This document shows positions 1-6,803 of a stretch of DNA of 64,000 nucleotides, in pieces. Source of the stretch: an uncultured Bacteroidales bacterium (GTDB lineage: Bacteria > Bacteroidota > Bacteroidia > Bacteroidales > FEN-979); the NCBI GenBank assembly GCA_903875045.1, contig CAIQUS010000084.1, positions 1 through 64,000 of the forward strand. The letters are read 5' to 3'. The notes under the pieces were generated by a model, which did no database searches, was not told the origin of the DNA, and worked only from the letters and a program-made list of their open reading frames with translations. How positions within the stretch are numbered: the stretch's first letter is position 1; each line of letters opens with the position of its first letter. The position numbers were made by a program, and so were the translations under genes.

Positions 1-2
1 CG

Positions 3-1265
3 CTTTCTGCCGTCAACAGAGGGTTTATGGCAGTGGTAGCTCCGGCATTCGAAATGAATCTCGAGAAATCTCCCTGTACTTACTGCGGACAATGTGTATC
101 TGTTTGTCCTACCGGTGCCTTAACCGAAGTTGACCACTCGCGCAATGTGATTAATTCACTCGCAGACCCTGCCAAAACAGTTGTTGTTCAAACAGCACCT
201 GCCGTCCGCGCCGCTCTTGGCGAAGAATTTGGCCTTGCGCCAGGCACTCTTGTAACGGGTAAGATGGTCGCAGCACTAAGACGACTTGGTTTTGACTACG
301 TGTTCGACACCGATTTTGCTGCCGACCTGACTATTATGGAAGAAGGAAGCGAACTACTCGACCGCCTTACCCGTTACCTCAAGGGTGACAAATCTGTGAA
401 ACTGCCCATCCTCACATCATGTTGCCCGGGATGGGTGAACTTCTTTGAGCATAATTTTCCTGATTTGATGGATGTCCCTTCCACAGCTAAATCGCCACAG
501 CAGATGTTCGGACCAATTGCCAAAGAGTATTTTGGCAAAAAACTGGGTATCGAACGAAAAAACATGGTTGTTGTTTCCATCATGCCTTGTCTTGCTAAAA
601 AATATGAATGCCAGCGCGATGAGTTTAAAGTAAATGGCGACCCGGATGTCAATTATTCTCTGTCAACCCGTGAACTTGCCCATTTGATCAAGTTTGCCAA
701 CATCGACTTCAACAGTCTTCCAGATGAAGAGTTTGACAACCCGCTCGGCGAATCAACAGGTGCTGCCGTGATCTTCGGAAATACAGGCGGTGTCATTGAG
801 GCTGCATGTCGCACGGCCTATGAACTTTATACCGGCAAAAAACTTGAAAAAGTTGAATTCAATGAACTGCGCGGATTAGATAACATCCGGCACGCAACCC
901 TCGATTTCAATGGCTTGCCTATCAATATTGGCATCGCCCACGGATTGGGGAATGCGCGAAAATTGCTGGAAGATGTGCAGGCAGGCAAAAGTCAGTACCA
1001 TGCCATTGAAATCATGGCCTGCCCGGGTGGGTGCATTGGCGGAGGTGGACAACCTTTTCATCATGGTGATTCTGAGGTAATTAAACAACGTGCCGCTGCC
1101 CTCTACCGCGAAGATGACGGGAAACCCATTCGAAAGTCGCATGAAAACCCATTTGTTATTGAACTATATAAGGAATTTTTAGGAAAACCCTTGAGTGAAA
1201 AATCGCACCACCTTTTGCATACACATTACTTTGATAAGAGTATGGGGACGTATGTAGAGGAATGA
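3..1265 (+). CDS. hydA: [FeFe]-hydrogenase catalytic subunit, 5'-truncated by window edge
   Basis: This is the 3' portion of an iron-only hydrogenase that interconverts H2 with protons and electrons. The frame is already open at base 3 and continues family-typical sequence upstream of the first ATG (base 27), so the gene starts outside the window. Counting from that ATG, there is a ferredoxin cluster (CTYCGQC, residues 17-23), then the three H-cluster signatures: L1 TSCCPGW (130-136), L2 MPC (186-188) and L3 ACPGGCIGGGGQ (331-342). The C-terminus (LYKEFLGKPLSEKSHHLLH) matches the iron-hydrogenase small-subunit-like tail. All H-cluster cysteines and the proton-relay cysteine are present, so it should be catalytically competent. 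A NuoE-like gene follows 60 bases later, suggesting a multimeric NAD(H)-linked enzyme whose NuoF-like subunit would lie upstream, out of view. Confidence 0.95.
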   Translation, partial: LSAVNRGFMAVVAPAFEMNLEKSPCTYCGQCVSVCPTGALTEVDHSRNVINSLADPAKTVVVQTAPAVRAALGEEFGLAPGTLVTGKMVAALRRLGFDYVFDTDFAADLTIMEEGSELLDRLTRYLKGDKSVKLPILTSCCPGWVNFFEHNFPDLMDVPSTAKSPQQMFGPIAKEYFGKKLGIERKNMVVVSIMPCLAKKYECQRDEFKVNGDPDVNYSLSTRELAHLIKFANIDFNSLPDEEFDNPLGESTGAAVIFGNTGGVIEAACRTAYELYTGKKLEKVEFNELRGLDNIRHATLDFNGLPINIGIAHGLGNARKLLEDVQAGKSQYHAIEIMACPGGCIGGGGQPFHHGDSEVIKQRAAALYREDDGKPIRKSHENPFVIELYKEFLGKPLSEKSHHLLHTHYFDKSMGTYVEE

Positions 1266-1275
1266 ACATAATTAA

Positions 1276-1315
1276 CGAAATGGCGAAATGGTGAAATAGC
1301 GAAATGGCGAAATAA
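1276..1315. repeat. 8-bp tandem repeat (five units)
   Basis: Five consecutive units close to CGAAATGG fill the gap between the hydrogenase and the NuoE-like gene. Units 1, 2 and 4 are identical and the others differ by one to three bases. It reads as slipped-strand expansion in a spacer. A short reverse-strand reading frame across it is an artefact of the repeat. Confidence 0.8.
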
Positions 1316-1325
1316 ATAAAAGTAT

Positions 1326-1805
1326 ATGGCTAAGATTAAATTATCGGAAAAAAAGTTGCAGGAGCTGAAAGATGTTTGTAAATCCTTTAACAACGAAAAG
1401 GGTGAACTCATCAATGTGTTGCACAAGGCTCAAAGCCTTTTCGGCTATCTTCCGGCTGAATTGCAGGAAGTCATTGCAAAGGAGTTAAATGTTTCGGTGG
1501 CACACGTTTATGGCGTTGTGACCTTCTACTCATTTTTCACAATGACACCGAAAGGAGAGCATCCCATTTCAATCTGTCTTGGTACGGCATGCTATGTGCG
1601 TGGTGCAGAAAAGGTGTTGGAGGAATTCAAACGTGTGCTGAAAATCCAGGTCGGAGAGACCACCGCCGATGGAAAATTTTCCCTGAGTTGCCTGCGCTGT
1701 GTGGGTGCCTGCGGGCTTGCTCCGGTTGTACTGGTGGGTGAAAAAGTTTATGGTCGTGTTTCCCCTGATGGGGTTAAAGATATTGTTGCTGACTACAACA
1801 ATTAG
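1326..1805 (+). CDS. hydC: NuoE-like [2Fe-2S] subunit of NAD-linked hydrogenase
   Basis: A 159-residue thioredoxin-like [2Fe-2S] protein of the NuoE / 24-kDa complex I family. In multimeric [FeFe]-hydrogenases this subunit passes electrons between the flavin (NuoF-like) subunit and the catalytic subunit in the cytoplasm. The four cluster ligands are visible as C84 and C89 (CLGTAC) and C125 and C129 (CVGAC). The N-terminal helical part with VYGVVTFYSFF is typical of the family, and the length is normal. It follows a complete hydrogenase C-terminus and precedes a strong terminator, so it is the last gene of the operon entering from the left. A second copy of this family lies at 6335-6802, serving a separate hydrogenase set. 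Confidence 0.9.
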   Translation: MAKIKLSEKKLQELKDVCKSFNNEKGELINVLHKAQSLFGYLPAELQEVIAKELNVSVAHVYGVVTFYSFFTMTPKGEHPISICLGTACYVRGAEKVLEEFKRVLKIQVGETTADGKFSLSCLRCVGACGLAPVVLVGEKVYGRVSPDGVKDIVADYNN

Positions 1806-1829
1806 GTGTTTTGGTTAATACTTATGTGG

Positions 1830-1866
1830 AAAACCTGCCGGATGTATTTCTGGCAGGTTTTTTTTA
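1830..1866 (+). terminator. Rho-independent terminator after hydA-hydC
   Basis: A perfect 9-bp stem (AAACCTGCC at 1831-1839 pairing with GGCAGGTTT at 1852-1860), a 12-base loop and a run of T to 1865. It sits 25 bases after the NuoE-like stop codon and ends the first hydrogenase operon. Confidence 0.9.
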
Positions 1867-1943
1867 TTACTGCCTTGCCCTGACAAAAAACGGGACTTAA
1901 CCGTCTCTTTCTGGCTAAAGCAACGGATCATTGAAATTAATTG

Positions 1944-1964
1944 TATTTTTGTTGAAATTTCAAC
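1944..1964 (+). promoter_or_regulatory. Promoter -7 element with overlapping palindromic operator
   Basis: TATTTTTG (1944-1951) matches the Bacteroidota -7 consensus TAnnTTTG. Overlapping its last base is a perfect 14-bp palindrome, GTTGAAATTTCAAC (1951-1964), which would cover the transcription start and ends 6 bases before the ATG of the next gene. That placement suits an autoregulatory operator of the toxin-antitoxin-like pair downstream. No clear -33 box is visible. Confidence 0.5.
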
Positions 1965-1970
1965 TGTTAA

Positions 1971-2282
1971 ATGCTGGCTCCACTCGAAGAACGGCTAAGT
2001 TTGATGCGCTCCCTGATGTGGGATTACGACATTCCGCCCGAACATTGCCTTGAAGTCCTGGAAGGCAAACGTGAGAAGGCAGGACATTACACCGAGGCTA
2101 CTTTATTCCGGAAGTTGTTGGAGTCGTACCGATGGTTTACCATACTTAAAATTATTCCTCCCGAGAGAATTCTTATTTTGCTGACAGAGGATGTTATCCG
2201 CTCATTACGGTTTAAATCGTTATCTGAACACTATGACTTCATCCGCAAAGAATTACAACGAACTTTACAGATTACAAGATAA
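1971..2282 (+). CDS. Small hypothetical protein, putative antitoxin partner of AbiEii-like toxin
   Basis: A 103-residue protein with no recognisable catalytic motif. The WDYDI segment near residue 18 and the helix-rich remainder resemble the small partner proteins that often precede AbiEii-type nucleotidyltransferases in Bacteroidota (DUF6922-like; recognised by general appearance only). It overlaps the downstream gene by about 50 bases, implying translational coupling. A palindrome sits over its promoter, consistent with autoregulation. By context it is the antitoxin or regulator of the pair. A DNA-binding role is inferred and no helix-turn-helix is obvious. Confidence 0.6.
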   Translation: MLAPLEERLSLMRSLMWDYDIPPEHCLEVLEGKREKAGHYTEATLFRKLLESYRWFTILKIIPPERILILLTEDVIRSLRFKSLSEHYDFIRKELQRTLQITR

Positions 2283-2958
2283 AGTTTTATTGGCTTTATC
2301 CGGCCATTTTGGCATTTTTCACCTGACCGGAGGAACCGCGCTTGGAAGGTTTTATTTAAATCACAGGTATAGCGAAGACCTTGATTTTTTCACCAATCAG
2401 AATAATGCTTTTACCTCGGAAGCAAACAATATACGTAGTTTACTTAAAAAGCAATTCAATACCTCTGATGACAAAATTATCCTGTATCAGGATTATATTC
2501 GTGTTTGGGTACCCGGAGAAGAAGATTTAAAAATCGAAATGGTAAATGATGTTGCTGAGCGATGGGGGTCACCGATTTTAGCGGGAACAACTCCGGTGGA
2601 TACCGTCGGAAATATTTTAGCCAATAAACTTACTGCCATTTTAAGCCGTGATGAACCTAAAGATGTGTTTGACATCGTATGCATTGCTTCAAATTTCAGT
2701 TTTAATTGGGGTGATGTATTTGTTTACTCCCTTAGAAAAGCCATTATTGCAGAACCTGATGTGCTGATGCGTATGACCACCTTCCCTGTTGAATGGCTTC
2801 CGGAACAACGATGGCTTAAAGACCCGCTTGATCTTCCTGCTTTCAGAGAGAAACTGAACCGTATTGCCGATGATTTTCTTTTGGCTAAAGACAACTCGCT
2901 CGGGGTTGGGAAGACACCGCTTGAAAATGCAAAACCAGAATTTATTGCCCTGAGATAA
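2233..2958 (+). CDS. AbiEii/AbiGii-family nucleotidyltransferase, putative toxin
   Basis: A member of the AbiEii nucleotidyltransferase family (toxin of type IV toxin-antitoxin and abortive-infection systems). Key residues are the nucleotidyltransferase core GGTALGRFYL followed by RYSEDLDFF, with the paired acidic residues that bind metal. Further on, KLTAILSRDEPKDVFDI matches the family's second conserved block. The reading frame is open from 2191, but the ATG at 2233 (MTSSAKNY) fits family N-termini better and gives about 241 residues. It overlaps the small upstream gene. Known AbiEii proteins transfer nucleotides to RNA or other targets; the target here is unknown. The pair sits alone between two hydrogen-related operons and looks like an inserted accessory module. 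Confidence 0.8.
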   Translation: MTSSAKNYNELYRLQDKVLLALSGHFGIFHLTGGTALGRFYLNHRYSEDLDFFTNQNNAFTSEANNIRSLLKKQFNTSDDKIILYQDYIRVWVPGEEDLKIEMVNDVAERWGSPILAGTTPVDTVGNILANKLTAILSRDEPKDVFDIVCIASNFSFNWGDVFVYSLRKAIIAEPDVLMRMTTFPVEWLPEQRWLKDPLDLPAFREKLNRIADDFLLAKDNSLGVGKTPLENAKPEFIALR

Positions 2959-2972
2959 AGGGAACCCTTTCC

Positions 2973-4169
2973 TTAAAAAAACTTCATCGTCACCTCTTTT
3001 AAAAACTTCTCTTCCAGCGTCCGGGTAATCCGGTGCACAACGGTGCGGCGGAGTTCAAGTTCAACAGGCATCGTCGGATCCTGATGGGCTGTGTTGATAT
3101 TCGTTCCCACCAGGAAATGGATCTCATCGCTTTCGAGAAGATATTTTACAATTTCATCGGCAGGTCCCTTTCCAAGCTGGTAGTTGTTACTGTATTTCTT
3201 CAGCAATTCGCTTACCTTGGAAAGTGTCAGAATTCCTTCGGTGATCAGGTCAACACCATTCATATAAGACACCGGAGGCAGTTCAGCATCAAGCATCACC
3301 TCGCTGTCGGTGATCTCCTCTCCCCATTCACGTGCTACCATGTCGCCTGTTGTTGCCCCGCAAATAATCTTTTTTCCGTCGAACTGTTTCAGCAGCCCGG
3401 TAAACATGGCATCATTTGCCGGATCCTGCGGCGGACCCGAGAAAACCATCAATTTTCTTGGCTCCCGAAAATAGATCACGCCGCAACTGATATCATCGAG
3501 TGGATGAAAATTATCATTCTGGTTTGCTTTGTTGATCACCCTCGTACCCAACTTTACAGCGGAAATGTCACCCTCCTCATGGATCGATTCTTCGACAAAT
3601 TTCTGAAGATTTTCCAGGCCCCAGCCCATCTGGTATTTGTCACTGCCCAATCCTGATTGGGTTACTCCGTCGGAACAAAAAACAATCCGGTCTTCCTTTT
3701 GGGGTTTAAATGTTGTGGTGAGCACCTCCCGGCCGGCATTCTTTTCGCCATCCAGCACAACACAATTCCAATTCGGTTCATGTAATCTGGCTCCACGCAA
3801 TACAAGCGTTTTCGGATTTTCATATTCCAGTATACGCACCTCCCCTTCCACATCTATTTCAACAATGGTAAAAGTAGAGTAATTCATGTTTTTTACACTG
3901 TCAACCGGCAGTGTTTTCATGATAATCTCCGTACTTTTTTCAACACTTTTATGTTCTCGGGTAAAATTGACTGCAAGGGTGGCTGTAAGCGTGGCCAGAA
4001 TATTTGCCTTGATCCCATGACCCATGCCATCGGACAATACAACAATGATTCGCCCCTCTTCCTTGACACGCCTGGAAATGAAAACATCTCCGCAAACCCG
4101 CGCTTCACCATGGCATTTTTGCTGACAATTAACCTCTATGTAGAATTTTTCATCCATGGAATCATCCAT
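2973..4169 (-). CDS. SpoIIE/PP2C-family serine/threonine phosphatase associated with sensory hydrogenase
   Basis: A 398-residue cytosolic phosphatase of the SpoIIE (PP2C) family. Metal-binding aspartates are visible in VVLSDGMGHG (about residues 44-53), FCSDGVTQSG (about 165-174) and DDISCGVIYF (about 224-233). The last 160 residues form a separate domain that I cannot assign; it includes CGATTGDMVAREWG. It lies downstream of, and is co-oriented with, the PAS-containing sensory hydrogenase at 4277-6145, an arrangement known from HydS-type clusters, so it probably relays the hydrogen signal by dephosphorylating a protein. No anti-sigma antagonist or kinase substrate is visible in the window. 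The start could also be the ATG four codons in (4157). Confidence 0.85.
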   Translation of the reverse strand: MDDSMDEKFYIEVNCQQKCHGEARVCGDVFISRRVKEEGRIIVVLSDGMGHGIKANILATLTATLAVNFTREHKSVEKSTEIIMKTLPVDSVKNMNYSTFTIVEIDVEGEVRILEYENPKTLVLRGARLHEPNWNCVVLDGEKNAGREVLTTTFKPQKEDRIVFCSDGVTQSGLGSDKYQMGWGLENLQKFVEESIHEEGDISAVKLGTRVINKANQNDNFHPLDDISCGVIYFREPRKLMVFSGPPQDPANDAMFTGLLKQFDGKKIICGATTGDMVAREWGEEITDSEVMLDAELPPVSYMNGVDLITEGILTLSKVSELLKKYSNNYQLGKGPADEIVKYLLESDEIHFLVGTNINTAHQDPTMPVELELRRTVVHRITRTLEEKFLKEVTMKFF

Positions 4170-4177
4170 TTACATTT

Positions 4178-4275
4178 ATGATTTGAGATTTACGATTTAC
4201 GATCGGCAATAGCATGGTTTTCATACACAAAAGTTTATTGCCGCCAAATCGTAAATCGTAAATCGTAAATCCCAA
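4178..4275. repeat. Long imperfect inverted repeat built from AATCGTA-type heptamers
   Basis: The gap between the phosphatase and sensory hydrogenase genes is almost entirely one hairpin. The left arm (4178-4210) carries two GATTTAC-type heptamers followed by CGGCAAT. The right arm (4234-4275) carries the complement with one extra heptamer. The loop is about 23 bases. The two flanking genes are co-directional, so this is not a convergent terminator. It could attenuate or process the shared transcript, or be a dispersed intergenic repeat. Confidence 0.75.
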
Positions 4276-4276
4276 A

Positions 4277-6145
4277 TTATTTTTTCGTGGTATCTTTATA
4301 TGAGTCTATCACCGAATTAAGCATCTGTTCCGTTTTTGAGGCTCCTTCACCAAGAAGGTAGGCGATTTTTTGTACCATGTCGAAATTTTCATCAATCACT
4401 TCAGTAAGACGTGTGATGATTTGCTCTTTTCGTACTTCGGGAACGTACATGTCACGTAAAATTCCGCCTGCATATTTATGGCTTCGTATCGGAAAGATCG
4501 AAACACCCAGTTTAATCTCACCAAACTGGACATCCTTGTTTTCAATTGTTTCATCGGAGGTGAGCACATAAGAAAACATTTTATAGAAATGCACAGGCAG
4601 CAGGGATTTCAGGTCAGCCCCCACCAGGCCAGGGATCACTTCATCGATCATGGCAGCCTCTTCGCCGATAATGCGGATAAAGGCTTTGTTGCTTTGGTAT
4701 ATTTTCAGATCTTCATCAACAATCACAACGCCTGATAATAAATTTTGCAGCATCGTCGAAATGATTTCAGCCGACTCCTTTTGCGATTCATGTTCATGTC
4801 TGGCCTGTTCTTCCGACTCTTTCAAAGCGGCTTTGGTTTTAGCCAGGTTATCATTCGTAGTTCGCAGGGTCTGAATATATTCCTGACGATTATGCCCGCT
4901 GAACACATGACACATCTCAGTGGTGGCAAGACCTTGTGAAATGGCGATGGCAAGGTCGCGACAATTTGTGTAACCACATGATTCGCAACCAACGTCATTG
5001 TTAATGTGGCCTTCTCGATTGATCATTTTAAGAACTTCTTCAATCTTATCTTCATCGGGAACCGGAAGGCGCTGGTCATCAGGTTCGAACTGCCTTGAAA
5101 GATCGAGGTTTTCATAATAGCCGATCTCTTTTATCCAGGTTTCTTTATCAAAAGTTGTTAAACGCTTGTTTGCATAATCAGTTACCAGCGACATTCTTAA
5201 AAATTTTTCACCCCCGGGTGATGTTCCTGGTCCCATCAAACATCCTTCATCATAAAACAGGTTGAAATTTCTTCTGATAAGTTCAATGCGCGAGTCGAAT
5301 TCCTTAACGGCATGAACCATGTTATTCCGTCCCTCAGTCGTAATTACACTGCCTGTCAGAAGGTTTTCGCTGATATCAACAGCCTGGAGAAAACCATGGC
5401 TGATGGGGTACAGAGATCCCTTGAACCCGAGGGGTGCATCAAATTCGGAGAACTCAACCTGGCTCTCGCGGATATTAAACTCATGAAATAACTGGCGTAA
5501 CTCGACAAACGTCAGTACAGCATCAATTTTAGCATCCCCTTCAAATTTTAACGCTTCATCCTTGGTAGCGATGCATGGCCCGATAAAGACTACTTTAATA
5601 TCCTGTCCGTAGTTTTGCCTGATAATCTTTGCCGTGGCAACCATTGGCGATACGATCGGAGCAAGGTTGGTGATTAAATCAGGATAGTATTTTTCAATGT
5701 AAGAGACGACCGAAGGGCAATTTGACGTAAAATGATATTTCCCCTTAAAGTTTTCAAAAAGCTCCTTGTATTTCATGGCTACCAGGTCGACACCGAAAGA
5801 TGCCTCACTGACAATCGAAAAACCAAGCTGCCTGATCATCTCTACAAATTTCCGGTAATCGGTAATATCATGGAATTCCCCTGAAATGGTCGGGTCGCAA
5901 ATGGCTGCTACCTTTTCGCGCGATGCAAGAATTGTCCGGGTTGCTTCGATAGAACTCCTGTATGAAATAGAATTGGGGGCACAGGCCCGGTAACAACTGC
6001 CACATCCGATGCAACGCTCAGGAATGATGGAGGGAAATTCAGTGACAGTGTCAACCTTTATTGCTTTTACCGGACAAATGCGGATACAGGAATAGCATTT
6101 AATGCAGGTTTCATGGGAGATATGGAACAGAGGTCCTTTAGGCAT
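4277..6145 (-). CDS. hydS: Sensory [FeFe]-hydrogenase with PAS domain (HydS-like)
   Basis: A 622-residue putative H2 sensor. Domains in order: two [4Fe-4S] clusters (CIKCYSC from residue 14; CIGCGSC from 45), an H-cluster domain (about 75-320), a second Fe-S domain with C387, C390, C395 and C412, a coiled coil (about 425-465) and a PAS domain (about 465-575). The H-cluster motifs are altered: L1 reads TSNCPS (140-145), with Asn in place of the proton-relay Cys; L2 reads IGPC (C191), without the usual Met; L3 reads YDEGCLMGPG, where the first of two expected Cys ligands is Tyr298 and only C302 remains. This points to sensing rather than turnover. The PP2C gene downstream is the likely output. 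The gene is divergent from the NuoE-NuoF-HydA operon. Confidence 0.88.
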   Translation of the reverse strand: MPKGPLFHISHETCIKCYSCIRICPVKAIKVDTVTEFPSIIPERCIGCGSCYRACAPNSISYRSSIEATRTILASREKVAAICDPTISGEFHDITDYRKFVEMIRQLGFSIVSEASFGVDLVAMKYKELFENFKGKYHFTSNCPSVVSYIEKYYPDLITNLAPIVSPMVATAKIIRQNYGQDIKVVFIGPCIATKDEALKFEGDAKIDAVLTFVELRQLFHEFNIRESQVEFSEFDAPLGFKGSLYPISHGFLQAVDISENLLTGSVITTEGRNNMVHAVKEFDSRIELIRRNFNLFYDEGCLMGPGTSPGGEKFLRMSLVTDYANKRLTTFDKETWIKEIGYYENLDLSRQFEPDDQRLPVPDEDKIEEVLKMINREGHINNDVGCESCGYTNCRDLAIAISQGLATTEMCHVFSGHNRQEYIQTLRTTNDNLAKTKAALKESEEQARHEHESQKESAEIISTMLQNLLSGVVIVDEDLKIYQSNKAFIRIIGEEAAMIDEVIPGLVGADLKSLLPVHFYKMFSYVLTSDETIENKDVQFGEIKLGVSIFPIRSHKYAGGILRDMYVPEVRKEQIITRLTEVIDENFDMVQKIAYLLGEGASKTEQMLNSVIDSYKDTTKK

Positions 6146-6251
6146 ATTCTGGTTATTATCGTCAAATTTATGAATATCTCCTGGTTAAAACAGCATCGAA
6201 TAAAAAAAAATCAAAAAATCGGCATTCCGTATATTTGTTTAATTATTCACA

Positions 6252-6269
6252 TTGATAAATATTTCACAA
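6252..6269. promoter_or_regulatory. Putative Rex operator
   Basis: TTGATAAATATTTCACAA matches the Rex half-site palindrome TTGTGAANNNNTTCACAA at 12 of 14 fixed positions. It lies in the divergent region between the sensory hydrogenase (minus) and the NuoE-NuoF-HydA operon (plus), about 30 bases upstream of the -7 box at 6299. The rex gene is at 14179. Rex binds when NAD+ is high and releases when NADH is high, so this would let NADH build-up de-repress an NADH-linked hydrogenase. Confidence 0.6.
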
Positions 6270-6298
6270 TTTATCTTTCTTATTTAAGTTTAATTTGT

Positions 6299-6306
6299 TA
6301 TTTTTG
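6299..6306 (+). promoter_or_regulatory. Promoter -7 element of the NuoE-NuoF-HydA operon
   Basis: TATTTTTG fits the Bacteroidota -7 consensus TAnnTTTG and lies 29 bases before the chosen ATG at 6335. No good TTTG -33 box is seen. On the opposite strand TAAATTTG (complement of 6163-6170) may serve the divergent sensory hydrogenase gene, 18 bases from its start. Confidence 0.5.
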
Positions 6307-6334
6307 TACGGCTGATATTGAATTTTATCCCATC

Positions 6335-6802
6335 ATGACAAAAGAGAATCTCGAACTTTTACTTTCAAATTATCCGGCAAATAAAAAGGATGGATTGCTC
6401 CCGATATTGCAGGATATTCAACAGCAACATGGTTATCTAACTGATGAATTACTCGTGAAGGTTGGCAAGTATCTGAATTTACCTGCCAATAAAGTTTATG
6501 GTGTGGCAACATTTTACGACCAGTTCAGGTTCCACCCCCAGGGATCGTATCACATCAGGATTTGTCGGGGCACAGCATGTCATTTATTTGGCACTTCAAC
6601 CTACCTTGGCCAACTGGAAGACCAGTTAAACGTCAAAGCTGGATATACAAGCAAAGACAGGAAATTCAGTCTCGAAATCTCAAACTGCATGGGTGCCTGT
6701 GAATCTGCTCCCGTTGTTCAGGTCAATGAAAATTTTTACACCCATGTCACAGCGGCTGATTTATCCAGGATCATCCGTTCCCTAAAAGAAAAAACATCAT
6801 AA
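6335..6802 (+). CDS. hydC: NuoE-like [2Fe-2S] subunit of NADH-linked [FeFe]-hydrogenase
   Basis: A 155-residue NuoE-type subunit. The cluster ligands are C77 and C82 (CRGTAC) and C118 and C122 (CMGAC), with the family segment KVYGVATFYDQF. The frame is open further upstream to 6113, but that stretch overlaps the divergent sensory gene and carries the promoter; the ATG at 6335 restores normal family length and follows the -7 box at 6299 by a short leader. It is separated by one base from the NuoF-like gene. It works in the cytoplasm as the electron-transfer subunit between the flavin subunit and the hydrogenase. It is a second, clearly diverged copy of the gene at 1326-1805. Confidence 0.92.
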   Translation: MTKENLELLLSNYPANKKDGLLPILQDIQQQHGYLTDELLVKVGKYLNLPANKVYGVATFYDQFRFHPQGSYHIRICRGTACHLFGTSTYLGQLEDQLNVKAGYTSKDRKFSLEISNCMGACESAPVVQVNENFYTHVTAADLSRIIRSLKEKTS

Positions 6803-6803
6803 G

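Noticed and set aside
1226-1426. Minus-strand reading frame across the 8-bp repeat
   Set aside because: It overlaps two real genes and its sequence is the repeat read as FRHFAISPFRHF; no family resemblance.
2957-2970. AAAGGGAACCCTTT as a terminator between convergent genes
   Set aside because: The loop would be only two bases and no clean T run follows.
3033-3656. 207-codon plus-strand frame inside the phosphatase gene
   Set aside because: It is fully antisense to a clear SpoIIE phosphatase and has no recognisable motif.
5080-5100. GGTTCGAACT resembling a tRNA T-loop
   Set aside because: It is inside the sensory hydrogenase coding sequence and no cloverleaf can be formed around it.
6113-6334. 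Longer N-terminus of the NuoE-like protein
   Set aside because: This stretch overlaps the divergent sensory gene, contains the promoter and Rex-like site, and is hydrophobic and unlike the family; the ATG at 6335 gives the normal start.
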